Positions 53,801 to 62,460 of a DNA stretch of 64,000 bases are shown here, one piece after another. The position numbers were made by a program, and so were the translations under genes. The DNA comes from Ancylobacter dichloromethanicus (GTDB lineage: Bacteria > Pseudomonadota > Alphaproteobacteria > Rhizobiales > Xanthobacteraceae). A model generated the notes under the pieces. The model was not told where the DNA came from. It saw nothing but the letters and a program-made list of their open reading frames with translations, and ran no database searches. The stretch spans positions 259,713-323,712 of the forward strand of contig NZ_JAHBGC010000005.1 in assembly GCF_018390645.1 (NCBI RefSeq), written 5' to 3'. Position 1 is the first letter of the stretch. The number at the start of each line of letters is the position of its first letter.

Positions 53801-55139
53801 GATCAATGCCGGCACGCTCGACATTTCCGCGGAGCGGGGCATTTACACGCCCGGCACGACCTACACCATCATCACCACCGAAGCCGGCGGCACGGTCACT
53901 TTCGGCGACGTGACCGGTGGCACGGCCTTCCTCACGCCTGAGGTCTCGATCGATCCCGAGCACATCTATGTCACGCTGGCGCTGCAGCCCGGTGCCTTCC
54001 GCGCGGGCGGGTCGACCATCAACCAGCGGGCGGTCGGTGGCGCGCTGGATGCCATCGCCGCTGCCGGCGGTTCTGCCGACCTCATCAATACGGTGGCCAG
54101 CGCGCAAATCGGCCAAGGCAGCGCCGTGCTGCAGACGCTGAGCGGGCAGCCCTATGCCGACTTCGCCACGGTCAATCTGCGCGCCAGCCAGTTGTTCATG
54201 AACACGGTGGGGCGGCAGATGTCGGTCGCGCGCGGCGGTGCCCTGGGGGGCGAGCGGGCTTCTCTTGCTGAACCCGGTTCGGACACGCTGGCGGGCTTAT
54301 CCGCCTGGATGAGCGGTATCGGCAGCACTGGCAGCATCGAGGGAAATGCCAACGCTTCCGGTCTCGACTATTCCCTGGGCGGCACCGCCTTCGGCATCGA
54401 TTACCGCGTCAATCCTGGCTTCCTTGCCGGCATTGCCGGCGGCTATGTCACCGGCTCGCAATCGGTCGACGGCTTTGCCGGCGACACCGATGCCGACACG
54501 ATCAGCGTCGCCGCCTATGGTTCGTTCACGAACGGCGCGTTCTATGCCGACGGGCTGGCCGGCTACGCCAATGCCAGCAACAGTATGGACCGGCTGGTCG
54601 GAGGCGCCAGCCTGCCGTCCGGCATCGCCAGGGGCGACACCGATGCCGGGCAGTTCATCGGCCAGATCGAGACCGGCTACAGATTCGACCTCGCGACATC
54701 GTTCACAGCCGCCATCACGCCATTCGCTAGGCTCCAGGTGATCTCGCTCGACCAGGACGGCTTCACCGAAACCGGCTCCAGCCCCTACAACTTGGCCGTC
54801 GCCTCGCAGTCGACCACCTCGGTGCGCACCACCTTCGGCGCCGATTTCACCGCGAGCTTCGATCCCGGCAACGGCTTGCCGCTCGATCTCGGGCTGCGGC
54901 TCGGCTGGGTGCACGAGTTCGACGACACCACGCAGGCGATCACGGCCGCCTTTGCCTCCGCCCCCGGCGCCGACTTCACCGTCTACGGCGCCGCGCTGCC
55001 GCGCGACAGCGCATTGATCGGCCTGTCCGCCGCCGCAAAACTCAACGACAGCAGTTCGATCTTCGCCAGCTATGACGCCGAAATCGGCGGCGGCGACGAC
55101 AACCACCAGCTCTGGGGTGGATTCAAGATCACGTGGTGA
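50889..55139 (+). CDS. Autotransporter (type Va) adhesin-like protein with glycine-rich passenger
   Basis: 1416 residues. Extended signal peptide (about 1-41, ending SPVYAANF). A beta-helix start (GSDADLRSAISSAGNGDTIT) leads into a Gly-rich block at about 125-290 with many GGGGG runs. Then come repeated PATR-type units (for example LTGANTYSGGTTVNSGVLRG) to about residue 960, a final passenger part, and the autotransporter beta-barrel from about 1138 to the end (ALNGGFKITW-like ending WGGFKITW). Start ATG at 50889 with GGAGGA eight bases upstream rather than the ATG at 50880 inside that site. Likely surface-exposed or released; adhesion is inferred. Bounded by IS remnants, so possibly acquired. 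Confidence 0.9.
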   Translation: MPAVATPPMKTQRQAVRLLRATALSTFLGLGMTILTSPVYAANFNVGSDADLRSAISSAGNGDTITFTANITLTGNLPNVTTNVTFVGGDHTLSGDNQYRGLFVQSGTVAISNLTITGALAQGGSGGSGYRGGGGGGGAGLGGALFVANGAHVTVDNVNLQSSAARGGAGGDGTGSGVVATSGGGGGYWPTGANGGNAGPFSSGGGGTGGGGDGADGGNGGNGGFGGGGGGSGSAYGGSGGFGGGGGGGDGSTMISGGFLAGKGGSGGPTGGGGGGGGGMGGAIFVQDGGTLAVNGPLNVSGNAVSGGAGGSGLGRGEAGGSSGTGMFLAGNGSLVITPADGQTVNISDAIADQTGVGGTGVDAGSWSLVKNGAGTLSLTGANTYSGGTTVNSGVLRGNSLGIQGSILNNAQVIFDQSASGIYAGNMTGTGTLIKTGTGNLTLEGTNTQAGGTRVESGVLFFRDDASLGPTGMAIDLAGGEIGIGTANGQAVDRALTLTGTGGIYVGPNSSTPQAQVTWNGAIGGTGALIVTGGGILELAANNTYTGGTRIVDGNVRFTTDANLGAAGAGIALSSAGVGTTANAVAGLAIDRNLTVTDFGAIYVQNNPLIWSGDISGSGRLGKNGGGVLQLTGTNTYTGGTMIEEGTLQVASDDKLGAAGTDILMVNNGHLWASSSFTTDRSITLIDAGGGFQLDTGTTLTLTGTIGSGGTGAGTLSLVGTGTLILAAAADTYGGINNYGGTIQGNTSNLLGNLSFDNNADNTNARSVVFDQATDGTFAGDITGMGNTLGLGTITKTGAGKLTLTGTSKFQSQIPGLAEFTVQQGILQGTSANLLGDIVNNAALIFDQTFDGTYSGSMSGAGTLTKNGSGKLILTGASTVGGGTTINDGGLAVNGHLTSNVIVNQGSTLSGSGNVTGDITNNGGTIKPGNSIGHLTVDGNFTLNSGTLEMEINAAGDSDRISVVGPDHRVMINAGTLDISAERGIYTPGTTYTIITTEAGGTVTFGDVTGGTAFLTPEVSIDPEHIYVTLALQPGAFRAGGSTINQRAVGGALDAIAAAGGSADLINTVASAQIGQGSAVLQTLSGQPYADFATVNLRASQLFMNTVGRQMSVARGGALGGERASLAEPGSDTLAGLSAWMSGIGSTGSIEGNANASGLDYSLGGTAFGIDYRVNPGFLAGIAGGYVTGSQSVDGFAGDTDADTISVAAYGSFTNGAFYADGLAGYANASNSMDRLVGGASLPSGIARGDTDAGQFIGQIETGYRFDLATSFTAAITPFARLQVISLDQDGFTETGSSPYNLAVASQSTTSVRTTFGADFTASFDPGNGLPLDLGLRLGWVHEFDDTTQAITAAFASAPGADFTVYGAALPRDSALIGLSAAAKLNDSSSIFASYDAEIGGGDDNHQLWGGFKITW

Positions 55140-55190
55140 GCCACGTCCCCTGAACCGGCCGCGCATCTTCCAGGTTCTTCCTCACTTTGT

Positions 55191-56333
55191 GTGGTTCATT
55201 CGCCGGTAGCGACAGGGTCGCTATGGGCGAGCATGCGAACGAAATCGAAATGGTCGCCCGACCCAGGGGTCAAGATACTGGGTGTCGCGTTCACTGCTGA
55301 TGACGGATGGGTTGTTTCCGCTGCCGGGTCCGCGATCGGCATTTGCCCGGATTGTGGACGTCGAAGCCGAAGTCGGCATGGCCGGTCCCGCCGCAGCCTC
55401 CAGGATCTGCCGGTCCAGGGTCTGTCGGTGACAGTGAAGCTCCCGCCGAGCCGCTGGCGATGTGTACATCCGCAATGCGAGCGACAAACATTCACCGGCC
55501 GACTGCCGACGGTTGCTGCTCCGTATGCGCGCCGGACGAGAAGGGTCGGAGAGATTGTCGGCCTGCTTGGCCACAGCGCTGGCGGCCGTCCTGGCGAGCG
55601 ATTAATGCAGCGGCTCGGCATGCCGGTCAGTGACGACACCATCCTGCGGCAGTTGATGCGGGATGCCGGGATTGCTCAACGCAATTCCGAGATACCGGTA
55701 GTCGGTATCGATGATTGGAGTTGGCGGCGGGCGACGAGCTACGGAACCATCATGGTCGACCTCGAGCGCCGCTCGGTCATCGACATCCTGGACGCTCGAA
55801 GCGTCGAGAGTGCGGCCACCCGGCTGCGTGACCATCCTTGCGTCGAGATCGTCAGCAGGGACCGCTGCGGCCTTTATGCGCAGGCTACCCGTGAAGGCGC
55901 CCCGCAGGACCGGCAGGTCGCCGATCGATTTCATCTGGTCCAGAACCTACGCTCGGCAATCGAAGAACAGATGAGCCTTTCCGGGCGTGCCACCGGCGGA
56001 GCTATTCTTTCGGAAGCCGCAATTGTCGACGCTGCCACGCATCGCCGGCGCGCCCGTCTTGCGCATAGGTAATCCCGCCAGGAAATATTCGACATGCTCC
56101 ACGCTTTGCGCCAGCAAGGGCTGTCCTACGGCGAGAAGTACCAGTCGTTCGAACGAGAGGAAGAGGCCGTCCAGCTGTTTCTAGGGTTGCTGCGCAGCAA
56201 GCGAAAGCGCGGCTATCGCGCGATTTCCAGAGAGGCGGCGAAGCGTGCATCAACGCCGGCGTCTTGCGCACCAGGCGACGCTACCGGGAAATTGGCGCTC
56301 AACAACGACGCCGGGATGACCTCGGCCGAATAG
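55191..56333 (+). pseudogene. ISL3-family transposase, interrupted
   Basis: N-terminal zinc-binding domain (CPDCGRRSRSRHGRSRRSLQ and WRCVHPQCERQTF), then the DDE domain start VVGIDDWSWRRATSYGTIMV and DRDGLYA-like RDRCGLYAQATREGAPQ. An in-frame TAA at 56070-56072 interrupts it; the same frame continues with SRQEIFDMLHALRQQGLSYG and then loses similarity before stopping at 56333. The usual C-terminal third is missing. Certainly not a working transposase. Confidence 0.83.
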
Positions 56334-56596
56334 CCGCTCTATCGTGTGAGAACCGGCCCTGTCTCTCGGCCCCGCATCTGCTGCCGAGCGTGCTGCTGGT
56401 GCATATCCCGCAGCATGGCAGCGTGCCGGTAGGCATCGGGCACGCGCCCTGGCTCACGCAGATCGTCCGCCGTAAGGCGCCGGCGACCGGCCTCGACGAT
56501 CATCGCCGCGCGACCTCACAGAACCCTCCAGAGTCAGAGCCCTTATTCCACGCCGATTCACAGTAAAGACCTCACATCCGTGACCGGTATGGGCGC
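56334..56596. other. Intergenic stretch after the ISL3 remnant
   Basis: 263 bases between the ISL3 remnant and the end of the TonB-dependent receptor gene. A frame reading LLPSVLLVHIPQHGSVPVG exists but I recognise no family. The segment around 56520-56545 (CACAGAACCCTCCAGAGTCA) may contain the ISL3 element end; I could not match it to a second end. Confidence 0.35.
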
Positions 56597-59185
56597 TCAG
56601 AACGTGCCGGTGAGGCCGAGGCGCACGGTGCGGCCGGGGGAAGGCATGGCGGTATTGGCAAGCGCGTCGATATAATAGAGGTCGCCGACATTCTCGACGG
56701 ACGCATTCAGCATCAGGTTCGGGCTGACCTTGTAGCTGCCGAACAGGTCAAACACCGTGTACGGCACCCAGGGGGCGGTGAAGCTGAGATTGCTGGCCGA
56801 GAGCGGCACGGCGCGCGCGCCCACATGGTTGAGGCGGGCGCCGAGCACCAGCCGGTCCTCGAAGGCGCGCAGGCCCAGGGTGAGGGTCGCCGTCAGTTCG
56901 GGCGGAATATGGTTCATGCCGTAGTCGCCGTTCAGCCCGTCATTCACGCAGGGCTCGCCGAGGTCGCAGAATTCGACGTTCGTGTAGTAGTTGAGCGAGA
57001 ATTCCGTGAAGATGAAGCCGGCATCGTAGCCGCCACTCACTTCGACGCCCGAGAACACCGCCTTATCGATGTTACGCGTGGTGTAATAGGCGATTGTCTG
57101 CTCGGTGTGGTCGACACGCGAAATGTAGTCTTCGTAATTGTTATTGAAATAGGACACTTTCATGCGGAGCTTGTCGCCTCCGACGAGGAGGTCGCTCCTG
57201 AGCACGTTCAGCCCCAGTTCCCAGTTGCGCGCGATCTCGGGTTCGAGGTCCGGATTGGGAAAGAGGAAGGATTCGCTGTAGGCACTCTCGCGCAGGCTCG
57301 GCGGGCGCATGCCCTCGGCATAGAGCGCGTAGAACTGCAGGCCCTCCCAGGGCGAGACGATCACGCTCGCCGTCGGACTGAGGCGTCCGCCGCTCTTGTC
57401 CTTGAACTCGACGTCCCAATTGTCGGGGATCAACTCTGGATCGGAGCCGTCATGCGTCGAGTAGAAATCGTAGCGCAGGCCGCCATTCAGCGTCAGCCAC
57501 TCGGTCGCGATCAACTCGGCATTGGCGTAGATGCCGCCGACGCCGCGCGTGCCGGTGAGGGATTGCTGGAGGAGACTGCCAGCGTCGCCGTAATAGAGCG
57601 ATCCGTCCGCATCCTCCCAGGAATAGGAGGCGCCATAGTCGACCTTCGCCGCCCCGAGCCGCGTCTCGAAACGCGAGACGTTCGAGACCTCGCCACCATA
57701 GGTCGTCGTCGTGCTGGGGCGCTGCGTCTCATGGGGGTAGATGCCCCATTCCGGCAGGATCACGCCCGGAAAGGCGTACCAGGTCACCTCGTCGATATGG
57801 GTGGCCCAGATATTGGCCCGGAAGTCGATCAGCGCGTTATCGGCCGGCACCCAGTGATATCGGGCGGTGTAGGTGTCGACGATGGTGCTGCTGAGGCCGA
57901 TCTGGCGCGTGGAGGTGCTGTTCGGGCGCACAACCGAGGGAGATACTTCGCCATAGTCATTGTCGTAGCGCATATAGCCGAGTTCAAGACTGTGGTCCTC
58001 GGCCGGGCGCAGCGTCGCCTTTATCAATCCGGAGCCCATGTTTTCCGATGTGTTGAACACTTCGGTGCCCGGCAGATAGGGCGAGAGGTCGCCGGTCACC
58101 GGCCGGCCCTGGCTGTTGAGCAGCGTGTACTGCGTCTCCCCGTTCGTGCCGGAGAAATAATTGCCTGAGTTCCGCTTGGCGAAGGCGGCGACGATATCGA
58201 AATTCTCCTGGCGCACGCCGGCGGCGATGCTGCCGGACCAGTTCTCGAAATCTTCGAGCCCCGGGCCGCCAGCGCGCCGCTCGGTCGTGAAGCGCGGGGG
58301 AGGGGCGATGCCGTTATCCGCGTCGCTGGCGCGGATACGCACCCCATACTCCTTGCCCTCTTCGACAATGTCGCCGACGTTCAGCGTCCGGATGCCGACG
58401 ACGCCGCCGATGACGCCGGCGCCTTCCGCGCCGGAATCCGGACCCTTGGAGATGTCGACCCCACCGATGAGATCAGGGTCGACATAAACGCGGTCGTCGA
58501 CGCCCTGATAGCCGCGCCAGGTCGAACTCGCCTGCACGGTGCCATCGACCGTCACCTTCACCCGGTTCTGCCCTTGAAGGCCGCGGATATTGACGTCCAT
58601 CGCGGCGCCGTTGCGGTTCATCGAGGAGATGACGCCGGGGGTGCCGATGAAGATATCGCCGGCCGATTGCGGCGGCAGGCGCTCGATCTGCTCCTGCGAA
58701 ATGTGGCTGGACGAGCCGGCCGTCTCGAACGGAAGATCGACGGGCGACGCAGTGCTGTTCACGGAGATGGTTTCCAGAAGCTCCGAACCGTCCTCCAGCC
58801 TGACGGCGCCGTCGGCCGGTCGTGGTTCCAGCACCAGCGAGCGCGGCCCGCTCGCCCGCACGACGAGGCCGGAGCCGGCGGTCAGCCGGGCCAGCGCTTC
58901 CTCCGGCGTCATCGTGCCCGCGAGCGGCGCGCTCACGGCTCCGGCCGGCAGGGCGACGGAATAGGCGATGCGCCAGCCGCTGATCGTGCCGACCCGGCTG
59001 ATGGCGTTGGCCAGAGGCTGGGAGGGCATGTCGAAGCGGTAACTGGCCGGGCTCTCCGCCTGCGCCATTGCCGGGGTGGGGACGGGCAGCATGGCGAGCG
59101 CCGTTCCGCAGAGAAGCAGCGCGGCGAGGGGGCGGGCGAGGCGGGAGCCGGGGACGCGCGGGCGGCGAAGCAGGAGGGACGACAT
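56597..59185 (-). CDS. TonB-dependent receptor with N-terminal STN signalling domain (heme/siderophore, HasR/FecA-like)
   Basis: 862 residues. After the signal peptide (to about 40) comes an STN domain (45-120, LANAISRVGTISGWRIAYSV), which signals to FecR. The plug follows (LPPQSAGDIFIGTPGVISSM, NIRGLQGQNRVKVTVDGT) and then a 22-strand barrel ending PGRTVRLGLTGTF. The plug segments RGYQGVDDRVYVDPDLIGGV and GVIGGVVGIRTL resemble heme/hemophore receptors of the HasR type. Encoded downstream of FecR and the ECF sigma gene. Confidence 0.88.
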   Translation of the reverse strand: MSSLLLRRPRVPGSRLARPLAALLLCGTALAMLPVPTPAMAQAESPASYRFDMPSQPLANAISRVGTISGWRIAYSVALPAGAVSAPLAGTMTPEEALARLTAGSGLVVRASGPRSLVLEPRPADGAVRLEDGSELLETISVNSTASPVDLPFETAGSSSHISQEQIERLPPQSAGDIFIGTPGVISSMNRNGAAMDVNIRGLQGQNRVKVTVDGTVQASSTWRGYQGVDDRVYVDPDLIGGVDISKGPDSGAEGAGVIGGVVGIRTLNVGDIVEEGKEYGVRIRASDADNGIAPPPRFTTERRAGGPGLEDFENWSGSIAAGVRQENFDIVAAFAKRNSGNYFSGTNGETQYTLLNSQGRPVTGDLSPYLPGTEVFNTSENMGSGLIKATLRPAEDHSLELGYMRYDNDYGEVSPSVVRPNSTSTRQIGLSSTIVDTYTARYHWVPADNALIDFRANIWATHIDEVTWYAFPGVILPEWGIYPHETQRPSTTTTYGGEVSNVSRFETRLGAAKVDYGASYSWEDADGSLYYGDAGSLLQQSLTGTRGVGGIYANAELIATEWLTLNGGLRYDFYSTHDGSDPELIPDNWDVEFKDKSGGRLSPTASVIVSPWEGLQFYALYAEGMRPPSLRESAYSESFLFPNPDLEPEIARNWELGLNVLRSDLLVGGDKLRMKVSYFNNNYEDYISRVDHTEQTIAYYTTRNIDKAVFSGVEVSGGYDAGFIFTEFSLNYYTNVEFCDLGEPCVNDGLNGDYGMNHIPPELTATLTLGLRAFEDRLVLGARLNHVGARAVPLSASNLSFTAPWVPYTVFDLFGSYKVSPNLMLNASVENVGDLYYIDALANTAMPSPGRTVRLGLTGTF

Positions 59186-59294
59186 GAGAAGGCGAGGTCC
59201 TGTCTGAGTGCGGGACCCTTCACCGGCCCCTTCAGCCTCTCAAACGGGCGGCGGTCTCATGTCCTCACCCCACCTTTCGACGAAATCGCGCTTT

Positions 59295-60263
59295 TCAGTA
59301 GATGACCGTCATCAGCGGCAAATGAAGCGCGCGCGCGCTGATCGCCGCGGCAAGCGTGTCCAGCGATCCCGATGGATCGTCCAGCGGGAAGCTTCCCGAA
59401 ACCCTCCGCCCGCCAAGCCCGCTCCTGACAACGACGCGTCCGCGCAGATAGCGGCCCAGTTCCTGGGTCACCTCGCCGACCGGCCGCTGCTGGACGACGA
59501 GGCGCCCGGACATCCAGGACAGGGCGGCATCGAGATCCGCAGTGCCGGCCTGGCCCGGCCGGCCATCCTCGATCCGTATCTGCTCGCCCGGCGACAGCAG
59601 GACCGAAGGCAGATCCCGCGCGCCTGTCACGCGCACCGCGCCATGCGCCACGGTCACCGCGTTGGCCGCGCTGAACTGCTCGACATTGAAGGCGGTTCCG
59701 ACGACGCGGATGCCGTCGCCGCGCGAGGTCACCGTGAAGGCGGGGCTGCTGCCCGGCACCACGTCGAAGAAGGCTTCCCCACGCAACAGCCAGACATGGC
59801 GTTGCTGCTCGTCGAAGGTCCACGAAAGCGCGGTGTCGGGAGCGAGCCTTGCCACTGATCCGTCGGGCAGGGTCACGGTCGAGACGAGCGCACCGCCGGA
59901 CACCGCGTCGGCCTGCCAGTCCTCGACGAAATGAGGATCGACGAGCCACAGGCCAAGGCAGGCGAGGCCGGCCACGGCCATTGCCGACAGGGCTGAACGC
60001 GGCCGGAAAAGAGCGGCGCCCATCAGCCGGGCCGGCCGCCGGCGGGCGGCGAGATTGCGCGCCGGCTCGTCCAGCCGGGCCCAGAGCACGCGCATCTCGT
60101 CGAAGGCGCGACGGTTGGCCGGCTCGGCATTCAACCAGGCCTCCATCTCGGCCGCCTCGGCGGGCGTCAGCGAGCCGCCGGCCCGCTTGGCCAGCCACAG
60201 CGCCGCCCTGTCATGCCGGCCGTCCGCCTCGATGTGCTCCTCGGGATCCGGCAGTGCCGGCAT
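59295..60263 (-). CDS. FecR-family anti-sigma/sigma regulator
   Basis: 322 residues. The N-terminal DUF4880 segment (AALWLAKRAGGSLTPAEAAE, EAWLNAEPANRRAFDEMRVLW) holds sigma; one membrane helix lies at about 95-113 (LSAMAVAGLACLGLWLVD), and the periplasmic FecR domain has LPDGSVARLAPDTALSW and GEAFFDVVP. ATG at 60263 with GGGGAG upstream chosen over an extension. Transmits the receptor signal to the ECF sigma factor encoded just upstream. Confidence 0.9.
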   Translation of the reverse strand: MPALPDPEEHIEADGRHDRAALWLAKRAGGSLTPAEAAEMEAWLNAEPANRRAFDEMRVLWARLDEPARNLAARRRPARLMGAALFRPRSALSAMAVAGLACLGLWLVDPHFVEDWQADAVSGGALVSTVTLPDGSVARLAPDTALSWTFDEQQRHVWLLRGEAFFDVVPGSSPAFTVTSRGDGIRVVGTAFNVEQFSAANAVTVAHGAVRVTGARDLPSVLLSPGEQIRIEDGRPGQAGTADLDAALSWMSGRLVVQQRPVGEVTQELGRYLRGRVVVRSGLGGRRVSGSFPLDDPSGSLDTLAAAISARALHLPLMTVIY

Positions 60264-60353
60264 GTCGCTCGCTCCCCTGCGTGCGGCGTGAATCGCACCT
60301 GCCCGTTGAAACGGGCGGGATGGTCGGTTCCTCACATATGGATAGAAAGAATC

Positions 60354-60869
60354 TCAACCCGGGCCAAGATGCGCGGCGAGCCGCGACTGGCAATGGCGCA
60401 GCGCGCGCGCAAGATGCTTCTCCACGGCGCTGACGGATATTCCGTAGCGGCGCGCGATCTCGGCATTTGGCATGTTTTCAACGCGATGCAGCAGGAATAT
60501 CTCGCGGCAGCGCGGGCTCAGCTCATTCAATGCCCCCTGCAGCGCCGCGACCGCGGCCCGCCCGGAGGCCACGGCATCGGGCATCGCCGGTTCGCACGCC
60601 ATCTGTTCCGGCCGGAGGGCCCCCAATATGCGGCCGCGCCGCGTTTCCATCCGGCCATGTTCGATCGCGGCGTTGCGGGCCGAGGCGTAGAGCACCTTGG
60701 TGTCGTCATCGAGCGTGCCATGGCTTCCGGCCCGCAGCACCCGGCAGAACACATCCTGCACGATCTCGGCGGCGACGTCGCGGTCCTTCACCCGCCGTGC
60801 GACCAGTGCTTCAAGCTGCCGGCCATGGAACACGAACAGTCGTTCCAGGCGTTGCCGCCAGGATATCAT
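60354..60869 (-). CDS. ECF sigma factor, FecI-like
   Basis: 171 residues. Region 2 has LFVFHGRQLEALVARRVKDR and AAEIVQDVFCRVL; region 4 has LNELSPRCREIFLLHRVENM and AEIARRYGISVSAVEKHLAR. The start ATG at 60869 is used; a GTG at 60896 adds nine residues. Expected to transcribe the receptor genes when the receptor-FecR signal arrives; its own promoter is probably iron-regulated. Confidence 0.92.
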   Translation of the reverse strand: MISWRQRLERLFVFHGRQLEALVARRVKDRDVAAEIVQDVFCRVLRAGSHGTLDDDTKVLYASARNAAIEHGRMETRRGRILGALRPEQMACEPAMPDAVASGRAAVAALQGALNELSPRCREIFLLHRVENMPNAEIARRYGISVSAVEKHLARALRHCQSRLAAHLGPG

Positions 60870-61361
60870 GCCGCGCCCCCGCGGAGGTCGCTGCACTCAT
60901 ACGCAAAAATCACCATTGCAAAGCAGGAATGAAGCATGAATCGACGTGCCTTCGGCGCCTGATACGCCACAGCTATTATCAGTCATGTAAATATTCAGCA
61001 AACCTAATGGTTTTTAGGAAATCTAAAGAGGGACTATGTTGAATTATTATATTTAACAACACAGTATATTCATATCGAGATGCGCTCGCCCATCAAATCC
61101 CCACCCGACGATGGGACCCACTTTTGATGACATTGGGGATCGCGGGCGCGGACACCACGCCGATTCGCAGTCTGGAGCGGAACGGCGGCTAAATTGTCGC
61201 TATCCGATAGCAGACCAACCGCTCCGGCCCCCAAACCGGCCAATCGTCGTCATCCTAGCGAACTTCTGCTCTGGCGGGTCGTTAGCTTCAGCAGAGGTAG
61301 CCAATAACCTATTTGGATTGTGTTTTCGTTTTGAGCGCGGTGCTTTCGCAAGAGCTGGGTG
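60870..61361. other. AT-rich intergenic region with fecI promoter and possible IS end
   Basis: 492 bases between the ECF sigma gene start and the end of an AraC gene. The part 60890-61080 is far more AT-rich than the rest of the window, as expected for a promoter; it holds the iron-box candidate at 61013-61027. The part 61108-61180 (ACTTTTGATGACATTGGGG) looks like the end region of an insertion sequence but is too short to classify. No gene seen. Confidence 0.5.
61013..61027. promoter_or_regulatory. Candidate iron-control (Irr/ICE-like) element
   Basis: TTTAG-N5-CTAAA is an inverted repeat with the same half sites as the alphaproteobacterial ICE motif (TTTAGAA...TTCTAAA). It lies about 145 bases upstream of the ECF sigma gene start. 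The inner bases differ from consensus, so binding by Irr is only a suggestion. Confidence 0.35.
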
Positions 61362-62378
61362 CTATCGCGTCTCGCGCTGCTGGACCGTTCTCGGAGCAAG
61401 CTGTATCGACCGCAGAGCCCCCGGCCTATGCCCCATCGTCCGCTTGAAGGCGCGGCTGAACGCAGCGTGCGAGCCATAGCCGAGCCGGTCGGCGGCTGTC
61501 TCGATGGGAATCTTGTCCCGTGTGATCCACTGTGCCGCAAGACGCATCCGCAGTTCGGTGAGATAGCGCAGCGGTGTCATCCCCGTCACGTCGAGAAAAC
61601 GTGCGGCGAACACGGAGCGGGAACTGCCCATGACCGAGGCAAGTTCGGCCACCGTCCATTCGCGACCGGGATCGCGGTGCACGGCCGCAATGACGCGCGC
61701 AAGCCGGGGATCGCGCAGCGCGGCCACCCATCCGGCGGCGGTGCCACAGCCGCATTCGACCCATGCCCTGACGATGAAGACCGACACCACCTCGGCGAGG
61801 CGGGCGAGGATGCCGGCAAAACCTGCACGGTCGCCGCGGGTTTCCCGTTCCATAGCCTCCAGCATCGGCAGCAATTCGGGATAGCGATCCAGCAATGTGC
61901 CGACCGACATCACCGATGGCATCAAGGCGACCAATGGGGTCATGCCACCGAGTTCGAGCTCCATGCAGCCGCTGAAGATCACGACATCGGTGCTGCGGCA
62001 GAGATCGGTATCGCAGGCATTGATCGCGGCGACGGTGTCGCAGAGCGGAGCCTCTGCAAAGGCTGATACCGTGCGGCATGGCAGGTCCGGCGCGGAGAGC
62101 AGGTCGTGCGCCCCGCCATGCGGCAACAACACCGCTGATCCGGCCTCCAGCTTTTCGACATCGCCCTCGGGTCGCCGCAGATACACCGTGCCACGCGAAA
62201 TGAAATGAAACTGCGCACGACCCACCTCATTGCCGAAATGCACGCCGAATGGCGGGGATATCTGAATACGGCGATATTTCAGGCCGACAAACCGCATGCC
62301 GCCGAGCAACTCACTCACGACGTCAGTGAAGGGGGATAGCCCGGCGGAGGTCGCATCTTCGGACGAATGATCAAGCAT
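61362..62378 (-). CDS. AraC-family transcriptional regulator (cupin_6 sensor)
   Basis: 338 residues from the ATG at 62378; the frame runs 80 codons further upstream without family features. The N-terminal cupin (GNEVGRAQFHFISRGTVYLR, LPHGGAHDL) is of the AraC_binding/cupin_6 type; the C-terminal HTH pair includes ELASVMGSSRSVFAARFLDV and AADRLGYGSHAAFSRAFKR. Divergent from the MFS gene with an 82-base gap, so it probably controls that exporter. Confidence 0.89.
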   Translation of the reverse strand: MLDHSSEDATSAGLSPFTDVVSELLGGMRFVGLKYRRIQISPPFGVHFGNEVGRAQFHFISRGTVYLRRPEGDVEKLEAGSAVLLPHGGAHDLLSAPDLPCRTVSAFAEAPLCDTVAAINACDTDLCRSTDVVIFSGCMELELGGMTPLVALMPSVMSVGTLLDRYPELLPMLEAMERETRGDRAGFAGILARLAEVVSVFIVRAWVECGCGTAAGWVAALRDPRLARVIAAVHRDPGREWTVAELASVMGSSRSVFAARFLDVTGMTPLRYLTELRMRLAAQWITRDKIPIETAADRLGYGSHAAFSRAFKRTMGHRPGALRSIQLAPRTVQQRETR

Positions 62379-62460
62379 GACGGATATTCTGGCATAGTTC
62401 GTCTTGCCAAACCAGCTTAGCCTGTTGCAATGCAACATCCTTCTCTGGAAAGGCAGACGA

